From NCBI GenBank assembly GCA_029339195.1, contig JAPTJF010000098.1, positions 1 to 64,000 of the forward strand: a stretch of 64,000 bases of DNA, given 5' to 3'. A model generated the notes under the pieces. It was not told where the DNA came from and made no database searches. It was given only the letters and a program-made list of their open reading frames with translations. Made by a program: the position numbers and the translations under genes. The DNA is from Micractinium sp. NFX-FRZ (taxonomy: Eukaryota; Chlorophyta; Trebouxiophyceae; Chlorellales; Chlorellaceae). Below, in pieces: positions 1 through 11,300 of this stretch. How positions within the stretch are numbered: position 1 is the stretch's first letter; each line of letters begins with the position of its first letter.

Positions 1-80
1 CAGCCAGCGGGATTTTCTTGCCAGCCAGCTGCAGCGCCAGCTCGCGCGAGTCGGTGCTGCAGTGCAGCACCGGCGGCCAC
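1..80 (-). CDS. Possible partial exon of an unidentified minus-strand gene at the left edge
   Basis: Read on the minus strand, the first 80 bases are open and are preceded by a plausible acceptor (reverse complement of 81-83 is CAG after a pyrimidine-containing stretch). One frame reads like ordinary protein, ending ELALQLAGKKIPLA at the window edge. All three frames are open over so short a distance and no family is recognisable, so this is only a hint that another gene lies to the left. It could equally be 5' flanking DNA of the kinase gene. Confidence 0.2.
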   Translation of the reverse strand, partial: MAAGAALQHRLARAGAAAGWQENPAG

Positions 81-83
81 CTG

Positions 84-527
84 CCCCTCTTGAAAGCATC
101 ATTCGTGTCATGCTGTGCCTGCTGTGCATCCAATAATGCCAGACGGGTTATGTATCGTGCGCTCTCGCCTTCCGAGGCAATGCCGATCGCCATACGTGCC
201 TTCAAGAGTTGGGATCGCGCTCCAACCGCCGCCCGCAGTCCGAGACACCGGGTTTGGGCTGTCGGTTTCTGGCCGCTCAGGCCGCGTTGACAGGAGTGCA
301 AGGTGGGCAACGCCGCGCAACGGCCGCGCCGGGCGCGGAGGAGGCCAGGGCCCTGATGCCAGCAGCTGCCCTCCGGCCTCCCCTGCCGCCGAGCGGGCAG
401 CGGCACTTGTGCCTGCCACACGCCGACCCTCCAGCGCTGCACAACGCTTCCTGCTCCCCCACTCCGTGCAGATACCAGGGTAAGCCCCAGCGCAGCCTCG
501 CCATCCGCCAACAGCTAGGCAGCACCC
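84..527. other. Upstream region of the kinase gene
   Basis: GC-rich, non-repetitive DNA before the kinase start codon. It presumably holds promoter and 5' UTR. Overlapping ORFs on both strands are low-complexity Ala/Pro/Arg translations with no recognisable domain. I see no TATA box or RNA gene here. Confidence 0.4.
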
Positions 528-3500
528 ATGCTGAAGAAGCTGCTGCCGCGCAAGTCGACCAGCCGCTGGCTGGGGGCGGGGGAGACGCAGCTGGAGCTTG
601 AGAAGCACTTTAAGGTCAAGCAGCAGCTGGGAAAGGGCTCCTATGCCACAGTGTGAGTAGGCGGGGAGGAGGGAAGCAGCCGTGGGGCGGCCCAGGCAGG
701 GGGCTTGAGTGGGGGGTGGGTGCAGACAGGGCTGACGCGCGGGCGGGGCGGGGCGGCGCGCGCCCAGCCTTTCAACAGAGTGCGCCCGCCCCCGCCAGAA
801 AGAAGCGCACGGCTTCTGTTCATGCAAGGTTGCCCACTCACCGCTCTGCCTTCGCCCTTTGCCTGCCTTTCACTGTTGGTCCCTGCAGCTATAAAGTGCG
901 GCGCCTGGAGGATGGGCAGCTGTATGCTCTGAAGGTGGGTGGGTTGGGAGGTGGGCGGGCACACTAGCAGGCCGGAACGAGTTGGCTCATCACTCATCAG
1001 CCGCCCCCCACTCATGTCGACCTTCATTGCTGGGCCCACCTCGCTGGCCTGCCCACCCGCCTTCCCACCCGCAATCCGCCCACTCCCCCACTCTGCCGCA
1101 ATCTGCCCTCATCCCCATTCTGTCCATGCCCCACTCTGCCCACTCCCCAACTCTTGCCTTTCCACCCTCGCATGCTTGCCCACCTCCAGGTGGCAGACAT
1201 CAAAGCGCTGGGTCCCCTGGAGCAAGCTGACGCTGTGAACGAAATCAGGCAAGCCCGGGGAGAGGGCTGGCTCACGTGCCTGCCATCTGTGCGCCCTCCC
1301 CGGCTGCACAGGAGCAGCAGCAGGTTGCAAGGGGTGGGGAGACCCTCGCCTGCGCAGCCCGCCGACTGGGACGGCTGCCGCCCCGCATCCCTCGGCCCCA
1401 TCCCCTCTGGTCCACCCCCGCCGACCCCCGGCCCGCCCACCGCTCACACTGCCGCCAGGCCGCCTGCAACCCACGCATGCCCCCTTCCCCGCCCCCTGCA
1501 GGCTGCTGGCCAGCCTGGACCACCCCAACCTCACCACCTTTTATGAAGCCTTCTGCGACCACGGCAAGTTGGGAGCTAGGGAGAGCCACAAGACGCGGCG
1601 GGGCAGCCTGCCAATGGTCCAGCTGGACAGCTCGCCAGATGGCGGCAACGTGCCAGCCGCCTTGTGCCGTTTTGGTTACGTTGTGCCCCACTTGCAGCAG
1701 CCCCTCGACGCGTGACCCCCCCAACTTCCGGCAGGCCCTGTCCCCTGAGCAGCCGCTCCCATCCCACCTCATCACACCACACCAATGCAGGCAGGCTGTG
1801 CATAGTGCAGGAGCTGGTGGGAGGAGGAGACCTGGGGACACTGATCAAGTGAGTGAGTGAGTGAGGAAGGGAGGGGGAGGGTGGGCGTTGAGGAGGGTGG
1901 GAGACGGGGAGAGTTGAGGCAAAGAGGCAGGGGAAGTGTGGCTGTGACTTGGCACGCTGGTCGAGTAACAGCACTTGCGCTGCGAGAGGAGGGGGGCGGC
2001 AGGGTGAGGGCAAGGGCAAGGCAGGACGCAAATAGAGGGAGCAGGAGGGCAGGCCGGCATGCGGAGGTGGGGGGCCAGGGCGGCAGGCTTGGCATCGGCC
2101 ACTCATCCCAGGCTTGAGTGCCACTTCGCCCCTCCTGTGGCACCCGCAGGCGCCGAGCTGCCAACACGATGCACTTCAGCGAGCCGCAGGTGACTGCTGG
2201 GCCTTCTTTAGCATCCAATCAATTAACTACATCAAGTCCATGGGGAGTCAGCAGCGGTTTAATGGGACTGAATTTAGCATCTACGCATTACAAGTCCGGT
2301 GATGTGACTCGCCAACCAGAGGGGCGTGCACTTTCAGCAGGCCCCGGCTGCCGCCAGCCAGCCTCCCTTCACAGCAAGCACCAGTGCCTCTCTGCCTCCC
2401 TGCCTGCTGCGCCTGCCTCCATCTTACTCTGGATGCGGCTGCGCGTCGAGCTTGTGCCGGCGGCCCATCCTCAGCTGTATGCTCCCCTCCCGCAAGCACC
2501 CCTCCCCTGCAGGTGTGGGCCACCCTGCTGCAGGCCGCCCTGGGCCTGCAGTACCTGCACCACAACCACATCATGCACAGGTGCGTGCATCACGTGTTCA
2601 GCGGGGAACAGGTGCTGCCGCCTTGTGAGGGGAAGCTTTGGTTGCTGTCGCCTGGGGGGGGCGCTACCCACCCCTGCGCGTGCGGCGTCCTGCTGCTGTG
2701 CCGCTTCCCCCTGCCGCTCATCCCCCCTGGCGTGCCTGCCTGCTGCACTCCTGCCTGTGCGTCGTGCTGGGCATGTTGAGTCGCCTGGCTCCTTCCCCCA
2801 CCCAAAAGGGACGTCTTGCCTGCCAGTCTGCTGGTCCAGAGCTGGGGGCTGCTGGAGCTGGCCAACCTGTGCTTGCTTGACACACACACACACCTGCTGC
2901 ACTCCTGCGTCTTCAGAGACTTACTAAACTTCCATGTTTTTGCTGCTTTGAAGTCGGGGCTGTTGAGGCTTGCCGACCTGCAGTGAACTCAACACACCCG
3001 CCCACTGCACTCCCTCTTGTCGGCAGGGACTTGAAGCCCGCCAACCTGCTGGTGGCCGAGTCAGGCCTGCTGAAGCTGGCCGACCTGGGCATCGCCGAGC
3101 TGCTGGACAGGGTGTTTGCAAAGGACATGGTGGGCTGGGCGCCCTTGTTGACAGGCCTGTGCTTCAGTACATTCTGCAGCCGGTACTGCTGGACAGCGTG
3201 TTTGCAAAGGCCATGGTGGGCTGGGCGGCCCGTTGTATGAGGTCCTTGCTTCAGTACAATCAGCAGCCACAGCTGCTGGACAGGGTGGTTTGTTGGTTGG
3301 TAATGAGCTGCTGCATGTCCCCTTCCGTCAACTGGTTGGGGCTCTTGTGACCTGCTGAGTATCGGCACCCCTCTCTCTTTAGTAAAGCGACCACTGAAGC
3401 GAGAGGGGTGCCGATACTCAGCAGGTCACAAGGGCCCAAACCAGCTGACGGAAGGGCGCATGCAGCAGCTGCTGTGTGCTCAACCATGGCGGGGCCCCTC

Positions 3501-5314
3501 TGTTGCTTCCAGCATGTCGACCGCAGCACTGGGTTGGAGTGCTTGCTCGGTGTCGTCTCCCTACCACTGTGCCTTGGTGGCGGCCACTCACCATGTCTGT
3601 GGGCGTATTGACCGAGCGCCCTGTGGCGAGCAGGTGCCTGCCATGCAGCCCGAGGGCGAGTGTGGCTGCCGGCGGTCTTTTGGCTCCGAGCCCCCACGGC
3701 ATGGCTGCCCGCCCACTGGCACCCACCTGCTCACGCTCCACACTGCCCCGTGCAGATCGGCACCCCGCACTACATGGCGCCCGAAATGTGGCTGCGCCAG
3801 CCCTACTCCTACTCCGCGGGTGAGGGCGGGAGCAGCACTGGGCGGGTTTGAGCGGGCGAGGTTGGTGGGACCGCGGGGCAGGTGGCAGACGGGGGCAGGT
3901 GACGGCAGCCTGGCCTGCAGGTGGGGGTCTATCAACGTTGAAATTGATGTGCCCCGCTTGCAACCAGAGCACCCAGAGCCCTTCATTCCCGCCCCACCAC
4001 GGTCACCATACCTGGCATGCCCTGCCCTCCTTCCTCCCCACCCGCCTCCCTGTCTCCGCCTGTGCCCTCCCACTGCCTTAGGCCCAAATGCATTCATTCG
4101 CACGCTGGCTATGCACACTGGCGCGAGCTATCAAACCATGATGCACCCCCCCAAGCCCCTTGACCCTTTCTCTTGCTCCCCCTGCCATCCGCCTCCCCCA
4201 CCCCTTCAGACATCTGGGCGCTGGGCTGCATACTGCACGAGCTGTGCACCCTCAAACCGCTGTACCTATCCGCCAGCGACGCAGAGGTCAAGAAGAAGGT
4301 GGGCGGGCAGGGTGGGCAGGGGTGCATGCGCACGCAGGCGTGCTCAAGCGTGTGGGCGGGCGGGTAGCATGCGCAGGCGGACTCGGGCAGATGGGTGGGC
4401 AGGCAGCGAGCAGGGCAGCCAGGGGGGCGAACAAACAGCCACTGCCTTACCGTCTTTGGTGCCTCTTACAAGCAGCAGTGTGTCTCACTGCTGTCATTTG
4501 TGCCTCTTCCCCTCCCTCCCCAGGTCCTGTCTGGTGAGGTGCCCCCCATCCCGGCACGCTACTCACAGGAGCTGCGGGCGCTGGTGGGCGCCATGCTGCA
4601 GCAGAGCCCCGCTGCCCGCCCCACAATCGACGACATCCTGCAGTCGCCTGCGGTGCGCCGCTGATGTGGTTGACAGAAAGTTATAAGCTATTTAGCTCAG
4701 GGGATGTGGTGTCCGGGATGGGGTGTCTGGGTTGGGCACCCATTGCCACGCCTGCCTGCCTGCCTGCGTCAGTATGATTGACTGGTGCAGTGAAGATGTA
4801 CAAATATGCAGTTCATCATGGTTACGTGCATGGCCAGCGGTTTTGAATGGTACCTGCCCCCGCCCTCGCCCACCCTTCTGTGCGCTCCCCCGTCCCGCCC
4901 GCAGGCACAGCGCCAGCTGGCGCTGCTGCCCCGGGAGCTGCAGCAGCGCTGCATCAGCCCGGCGCTGAGCGGGGAGCGGGACCTAGCGCAGCTCATGAAG
5001 CCCATTCGGGTGAGGGGATCAAGGAAGGGGGGTCTAGCAGGGGGCCCCAGGAAGGGAAGAGGGGGGCAGGCAGGCACTACCTAGCAGGCAGGCAGCTGGC
5101 GCTGCTTGCAGCTGTGTGCGTCAGCCCATGAGGTCAAAGAAGGGTCGGGGGGGCGCGGGCGGGGGGGCAAGGCAGGCGGGCAGCTGGCCCCGCTTGCGGC
5201 TGGCCGCATCAGCCCAGCGCTGGGCAGGGAATGGGAGCCCGCACGGCGCTGATGCAGCTCCTGCAAGGTGGGGGCGGAAGGGAGGGGGCAGGGTTGGGAG
5301 GGATAGGGGGGGGG

Positions 5315-5355
<41 letters not shown>

Positions 5356-6940
5356 AGGGCAGGGAGAGGCATTTCAGACAGGCCCGGCAGGCAGGGGTTT
5401 ATCCACTGTGGCCAGGGCAGACAAGTTCGGGCGTCAGGGAGCGAGGTCCCACACAGGTCCGAGACCAACCGACACTCACACCCCGGGCGGCGCACGCTCG
5501 CCCCTGGTGTCACGCAGGTGCCTCAGGGCAGCGCCGACTGGGAGCTGCTGAACGAGCTGATGCCCACGCCCCGCTACCCCAGGTAGCTACCTATAGGCGG
5601 GCAGGGCTGGTGCAGGGCAGGGAGGCTGGGTAGGGCCATTCATGGGGCAGGGGCGGCGGCAGGGGCAGGACAGCTGAGCGGGTGGGCGAGGAATGAAAGC
5701 GTGCCAGCAGGTGGGTGTGCAAGCACTGGGCGTGGATGTGGGCCTGCCAACGGTTTGGCAAAAGCAGAGCCCTGGGGGCACGCGTGTGGGCGCCGGCAGC
5801 AGCAAGCGCTAGAGGACGGGCGTTGGAAGCTGAGGCACCGAGCTGCACCCATGTGTTCTCTGTGGGACCGGTGCCACTGCCTGCCTAGCCTCGCTCAAAT
5901 CACGACCCTCTCAAGCACCTCACTGGCTACACAACGTGTCCAACACTCTTCCCTTCTCTCCCCCCCCCCCCCCCCCCCCCCCACCCCCACCCCCGCTCTG
6001 CAGCGGCAGCAGCGTGTCGGGCGCGCTGCGCAAGAGCAAGGGGTGGAAGAGCACGGGAGACCTGCAGACACTAGCTGCCGCTGACGCCGACAGCGACAGC
6101 CCTGGCCCCAGTGCTGGACGGGGGAAGAGGGAGGCGAGCGCGGGCGGACTGAGCATGGTGGCACCTGCGGCGGAGGCAGCCGCTGCCATGCGCAAGGCTA
6201 CCAGCTACAACAGCTTGAGCGCAGCTGTGGAGGCGCACATTGAGCGCAACAGCAGCAGCCTGATGCGGCGCAAGAGCCTGGCAGCCCCCCACCACTCCCC
6301 CAGCAGCAGCGGTGGCAGCCTGCTGGCCTCAGCGGGGGGCCCACCTGCACGCCACGTTCACTTCCTCGCCCCGGTGGCAGAACTAGAGGCGGGGCAGCCG
6401 GCGGCCGCAGGGGCAGAGGCCGGTGGGAGGGCAGCGGCGTCGTCGCTCGAGAGGCCGGCGGCACCTCAGCTGGCAGCGGAGGGCACAGCGGCAGGCCCAG
6501 GCAGGTCTCCAGCCTCCATTCGCAGCAAGAGCTTGTCGGTGGAAGATGCAGTGGAGGTGCTTGCCACCGCCCAGCCGCTGCCAGGGCTGCCTGCCGCCCG
6601 GCGGGCAGAAGTGCAGCATCCGGCCGGGGTGCGGGGCGAGGGGCGGCAGCAGCAGGCACAGCAGGCGGAGGATGCGCGGCAGGCGCAGCGGGCGCAGCAG
6701 GCACGCCCTCAGCAGCAGCAGGCACAGCATCAGGCGCCAATGTCCCAGCCTGCCCCGCAGCCGGGCATGACGCTGCTTGCGCCAGCTGTTACTGCGCAGG
6801 TGCAGGTGCAGGCAGGGCAGCTGGTGGCGGCTGGCAGGGGGGTCAAGCAGCAGGGTGTGCAAGAGGCGGGGGAGGAGGGAGGGAAGCAGGCGGGCAGCTT
6901 CTGGCGGGCCCTGCGTGGGGGCAAGGCTCATGGCAAGTGA
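528..6940 (+). CDS. NEK: NIMA-related (NEK-type) Ser/Thr protein kinase with long C-terminal tail
   Basis: Fourteen exons join in frame to 649 aa: 528-652, 889-934, 1190-1248, 1502-1563, 1791-1848, 2150-2189, 2513-2580, 3027-3129, 3756-3819, 4210-4298, 4524-4652, 4905-5009, 5518-5582, 6004-6940. The kinase domain spans about residues 28-275: Gly loop GKGSYATV (35-42), ATP-site K57, helix-C E75, catalytic loop HRDLKPANLL (D154), metal-binding DLG in place of DFG (D172), then IGTPHYMAPE and DIWALGC. DLG and this APE context are usual for NEKs, which act in cilia and the cell cycle. All catalytic residues are present, so it should be active. The last exon (about 312 aa) encodes a low-complexity Ser/Ala/Gln tail with basic patches that I cannot assign. 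Introns 3 and 4 use GC donors. The family call is strong; the cellular role is inferred. Confidence 0.9.
2809..3026 (+). repeat. Acceptor-side tandem copies of NEK exon 8 (about 109 bp period)
   Basis: Intron 7 carries two decayed copies of the start of exon 8, beginning near 2809 and 2917, ahead of the functional exon at 3027. The spacing is about 109 bp each time. The copies keep the string corresponding to exon residues LLKLADL (CTGCTGGAGCTGGCCAACCTG and CTGTTGAGGCTTGCCGACCTG), and the copy at 2917 also keeps the upstream CACACA/CTGCACTCC context. Neither copy preserves the HRD/KPAN codons cleanly, so they read as pseudo-exon ends. Confidence 0.7.
3101..3295 (+). repeat. Donor-side tandem copies of NEK exon 8 (86-87 bp period)
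   Basis: The last part of exon 8, with its GTGGGC donor, starts at 3101 and is repeated inside intron 8 from 3187 and again from 3274. The second copy is almost identical through GTTTGCAAAGGCCATGGTGG. The third degenerates after the first 20 bases. Exon 8 is therefore flanked by tandem arrays on both sides. Confidence 0.8.
3306..3470. repeat. Near-perfect 75-bp inverted repeat (hairpin) in NEK intron 8
   Basis: Arms at 3306-3380 and 3396-3470 are reverse complements with only a handful of mismatches, separated by a 15-nt spacer. Both arms contain TGACCTGCTGAGTATCGGCA in mirrored orientation. It could be a small foldback or MITE-like element, or a palindromic duplication. I see no target-site duplication or transposase. 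In the pre-mRNA it would form a long stem between the donor at 3130 and the acceptor at 3755. Confidence 0.85.
5085..5270 (+). repeat. Decayed copies of NEK exon 12 in the following intron
   Basis: Intron 12 contains two degenerate copies of exon 12. The CAGCTGG that lies at 4914 in the exon recurs at 5093 and 5181 (88 bp apart), followed by recognisable versions of the CGCTGCATCAGCCC stretch. The 5181 copy also retains GCGCTGATGCAGCTC. These match the exon-anchored duplications seen elsewhere in the window. Confidence 0.65.
5313..5354. repeat. (GGCA)n microsatellite
   Basis: About ten tandem GGCA units in intron 12 of the kinase gene. Simple repeat, no coding role. Confidence 0.9.
5960..5982. 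repeat. C23 homopolymer before NEK exon 14 acceptor
   Basis: An uninterrupted run of 23 C sits about 20 nt upstream of the acceptor of the last exon and forms its polypyrimidine tract. Its length is likely to vary between individuals or sequencing runs. Confidence 0.9.
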
Positions 6941-8314
6941 TTGATATACCCTACATGCATCTTAGACCCTCTTGCCAGCTGGCAGGCATTACTCCCAGTA
7001 ATAACTGCTGAGAAACAGAGGATTGGGGGACATGCGCGCGCGGGACCCCCTGCCTTGGTATGCCTCGCTAAGCTGATTCCTTCGTCGGGACGTGCTACCT
7101 GCCTCCTCGTCTCCTCCTCGACTTCGCTGCTATATTTGCACCTCCGTCTGTCAAGCTGCAATGCAAGAGGGGCCACCATGGTGGTACACGGCAGGTGGTT
7201 GCCCCCGCAACAGCGAGGAGGCAGACTACAGCCCGGGGGCATGGGATTGAGGAAGCCAACAGGAAATCAAGCCAAAGGCACCAGTCAGTAAGTAAGTGTC
7301 AGCCAGCCCTGCAACAGCGAGACCTCCTGTTCATTTCCAAGCCAACGTCAGGTGCGGCACGTGTACCGCAGCTGGAGACGTTTTGAAAGCAACCCAGGCT
7401 ATGCACCAACCAGCCCAGGGGTGTGAGAGCGGCGGCAGTCGTGAGTCTGGCCGCACCTTGAAGGTACGCCGTGAGAGGGGAGGGCCAAGGTACGCCCTGC
7501 CATGCTGTACCTGCCTTGCCCACCCTTCGCAGCTCTCAATCATACCCAGTTGTGTTGAGAAAGGTCAGGGGGGCATCAGAGGTGGTTCAGCGGTGACCAA
7601 GATTGATCAGTGGGGGTTCAGATGACAGTTTGCTCCCCATCTTGTACCGCTACCGTCTTCACCTGTCCAACATGGATCTTGCACCGCAACAGCAGCAGGA
7701 GCAGCAGCAGAATCAGACGCGTTGTGCTCTGCCTCAGCCCAACCACCTCTAACAGGCGATACCGAGCCACTTACAATGTGGAGTGTGGTGTATTGAGAGC
7801 AATAAGCCGCACGGGCACAGGGTGCCCGGGCCTGCGGCTGCGGCGGCGGCAGCTGAGCTCCCTGGCCTGTCGCTGGGTCATACCGTGCGCTACGTGGTGC
7901 TTCTTGCGGTCTTGCATCTCAGACATCAAACCGAATGCGAATTCCTTTTCAGTCCAGCACAAGACATCACGCAGTTGGCGCCCGCATCCCCAACACTGAA
8001 ACAGTGTGCACGAGCTCCATCCGAAGCTTTCCAGTAAACAGCCACCGTCGCGCCCCCGCACAATCTTTTGGGATTCACGACGTCGTGTTGACAGCTATTG
8101 CTGCGGATGTGAGGCTTCTGGGCTCGTTCGCTGCCCAAGAACCCATGGCCGAGCCCATGAACCTGCCGTGCTGCCGTGCGTTCGTGCACACCTGGCCGAC
8201 CGTGCTGATCTGGCAGCCGATCAAACTGTTTTCAGATGCCTCTACCACGCGTTTGGAGGGACAATTCACAGCCTGTATGTCCGCAAAGTTCCTGAGGCCA
8301 GTTTCCAACCAGCT
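6941..8314. other. Intergenic region between kinase gene and first wall-protein gene
   Basis: Presumed kinase 3' UTR followed by the promoter region of the first tandem wall-protein gene. No supported coding exon. It contains one member of an inverted dispersed repeat pair (7224-7290). I did not find a TGTAA signal close to the kinase stop codon. Confidence 0.5.
7224..7290 (+). repeat. Dispersed repeat, left member of an inverted pair
   Basis: About 67 bases here match the reverse complement of 21042-21108 at roughly 90% identity, including the shared string GAGGAAGCCAACAGGAAAT. The two copies are 13.8 kb apart in opposite orientation and bracket two of the three wall-protein genes. It may be a fragment of a transposable element. 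Confidence 0.75.
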
Positions 8315-11300
8315 ATGTCGGCAAGCCGCAGCTCCCCGCGGGGCCTGCTTCCTCTGATTGCGTTGCTAGTCATCACAGGCGAGTTTGCATCGCGAAAGAG
8401 TGCATGAGGGGCCACCCGGGGTGGGCATGCTTGCAGCAGGCAAGGGGCGCAACCCTCCGGGCAGATGATGACCAGTTGTAGGCGATGTGAGCACGGGCCT
8501 CCACTTGCCAGCTGCAGTGGCCTGAGGCTAGCGGTGGGGCTCGCTGCACAGCGCTTGTACATGGCAGAACTGCCAGTCTTGTACATGCAGCGGAACAGAG
8601 TCTTGTACATGCAGCCGAACTGCAGTCTTGTACATGCAAGGCACGACAAACAGATCTGGGGGTAGTACGGCGACCCTTCCAGCAGGCCGTGCCCATCACT
8701 TCACACGCTCTCACGTGTCCAACCGCTCCGCAGGTCTCTGCGTGATCGGAGCCGAGGCACAGCTCAGGTGGGGCAGGGGCGGGGCCGTGAGGCAGGTGCA
8801 TGACCACCGGTGGCGGGCAACCCCTGGCAGGCGCCCCGCCACAGTAGTCCCGCTTGGCGGGCTCGCTATCAGCCGGGCTACTCGCTGCTGCTCGTGCCTG
8901 GTGCCTGGAGGCGTTTGCTGGCGCCCAAGGCTGTCATCAGGCTTAAGCTTGCCTGCAGGCCCCGGTCGCTGTTGTGGCCGGAGAGAAGTTGCAGTGGGAA
9001 GATGGTGTGGCAGAACATGCCCTGGCCTCCCAGCCTCTTAGGCAGCCAAACAGCCTGCAGTGACCAAAGCAAGTATGCCCGGACCGCCTCCCACGCTCGG
9101 ACATCTTCATCCCCAAGCAACCTCCCGCCATCCCCCCTTCATGCCCCAGCAGATCGCCGCCCCCAAGGCCCAGGCCACGTCCACCGCCCCCCAAGCCGCT
9201 GTCACCCCCACCTCCTAAGAAGCCAAGCCCACCGCCCCCCAAGCCGCCTTCGCCCCCACCTCCCAAGAAACCCAGCCCACCGCCCCCAAAGTCGCCACCA
9301 CCCCCCAAACCCAGCCCCCCGCCCCCCAAGTCGCCTTCGCCCCCACCTCCCAAGAAGCCAAGCCCGCCGCCCCCTAAGTCACCGCCTCCCCCAAAACCCA
9401 GCCCACCGCCCCCCAGGCCGCCTTTACCCCCACCTCCTAAGAAACCCAGCCCACCGCCCCCTAAGTCACCGCCTCCCCCAAAGCCCAGCCCACCGCCCCC
9501 CAGGCCGCCTCCTCCACCTCCTCCCAAGAAGCCAAGCCCACCGCCCCCTAAGTCACCGCCTCCCCCAAAACCCAGCCCACCACCCCCCAGGCCGCCTCCT
9601 CCACCGCCGCCTAAGAAGCCCAGCCCACCGCCCCCTAAGTCACCACCACCCTCGCCGCCACCAAAACCCAGCCCTCCTAGCCCGCCAGGTGACAAAGACT
9701 GCTTGGGAACTCGTATCGGTGTAAAACATCAGTGTGTGCATGCTGGCAATGTTATGCATTACATGCAGAGAGTAGTAGTGGGGTAAGCGCCAGTGGAGGC
9801 CTCCTGCATGCCGAGGTCCGTCCAGGCACAAGCGGCCGCCCCAGCCCTGCATGCCCCTCTCGAGTGCTGCCTGTACATGCAGACTGCTGCAGTCGCCAAG
9901 CACAGCCTGACCTACCCGTGCCTTGGAACTTTCCTTAAATCCCCTGCTGCAGCGCGGCCACCTCCCCCTTCTCCCCGTCCACCTCCCCCCTCTCCTCGGC
10001 CGCCTCCCCCCTCTCCCCGGCCACCCCCGCCGTCCTCCCCTCCGCCAAGCCCGCCACCGCCACCCCCTCCGCCTTCGTGAGTCCCCTTCTGTGCTTGCAA
10101 GAATACTTTCAGACACCTACGGCTTGCTTGCTTTTCGGGGGTTGCAGTCTGTTTTCCGCAAGGAAGCTTGCAGCACAGACCCCACCTAAGGCAGTCAACA
10201 CCCCGCCAGACGGTCTCGCAAGCATGCCCTCTCAACCCCATGCCGCTCAGCTCCGAGTCGGTTGCTGCTGCCAATGCACCGTTTGCGGCCCGTTTGCGCC
10301 CAGCAGCAGTGGCTAACCACCGCGTATGCTCCTTGTGCACGTGCACTCAGGCTGGTTGAATCCTGGCCCGTGCTGCCAAGGCTTGCACCCCACCCCGCCC
10401 CGTCCCGCCTGCCCCCTCATGCTGCGCCCTGCCTGGCCGGTTCCGCCAGGCTTTGTCCCAGCCTTCAGCCAGCCGTGCAAACAACCCGGCCCTGCCCCAT
10501 GTGACCCAGCCCTGCTACCACTGTGCCCCGCCCCGCTTCTTACCCACCCATGTCTGCCACGTCCCCCACAGGTGGAGCACAGGTGGTGTGTTCACCACCA
10601 ACGGAGTTGAGTCCGTCACCGTGGGCGTCGCGCCCTCTGGCACTGGCGTGCTGTATGCTGCTGCCGCCGGCGGCAGTGAGAACGGCATCTGGAGCTTCGC
10701 CAATGGCGCCTGGACCAAGGCCCTCTCTCTGCCCCAGGGCACTGCACCCCCAGTGCAGCTGGCTCTGCATGCGGCCCAAAGCACCACGGCCGTGTGTGGC
10801 GCTTACGTGGGCAGCAACAGCGCCTTAGGCGTCACTTGCGCCGGCACCCCCGACACTGTGACCGCCCCTCCCGCCGAGTACGCCGCCCAAGCCAGCGACT
10901 TCCACATCCTGCTCACCAGCGCGGCCCAGCCCATTGTGGCGTTTGTTGACACCTCTGCCTCCAACAAGCTTGTGGTGCTGGGCCATGATGGCACCTCCTG
11001 GGAGCTCAGGGGGCCACGCTACGCCACAGCCGCCGCAGCGGCCTCCCCACGGGTGCGTGCAGCAGCAGCTGGCCCGGTGCCTTGCTCGGGTTGGTTGGTT
11101 GGGGTCCGGATGCGCCTTGGTGCCAGCTGGCTTCTTGCCCTGCTAGTGGGGCGTTTATGCCAGCTAGCTTCACAGCCGCCCCGCCCCCCGCCAGTTAGCA
11201 AGCCGGCCAGCTGCCAGGCTGGCTTTGCTTCCTGCAGCTGGCCGGCTGCACTAGTGCACTTAGTTGCAGATTACACACCTCTTTCTGCTTCCTCGCACGT

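Noticed and set aside
3460..4686. 408-aa plus-strand ORF overlapping the kinase gene
   Set aside because: Out of frame with the catalytic exons and crosses several introns; the spliced kinase explains the region.
8943..9695. 250-aa Gly-rich minus-strand ORF
   Set aside because: It is the reverse complement of the Pro-rich shaft of copy A, whose plus-strand frame has a signal peptide and conserved exon structure.
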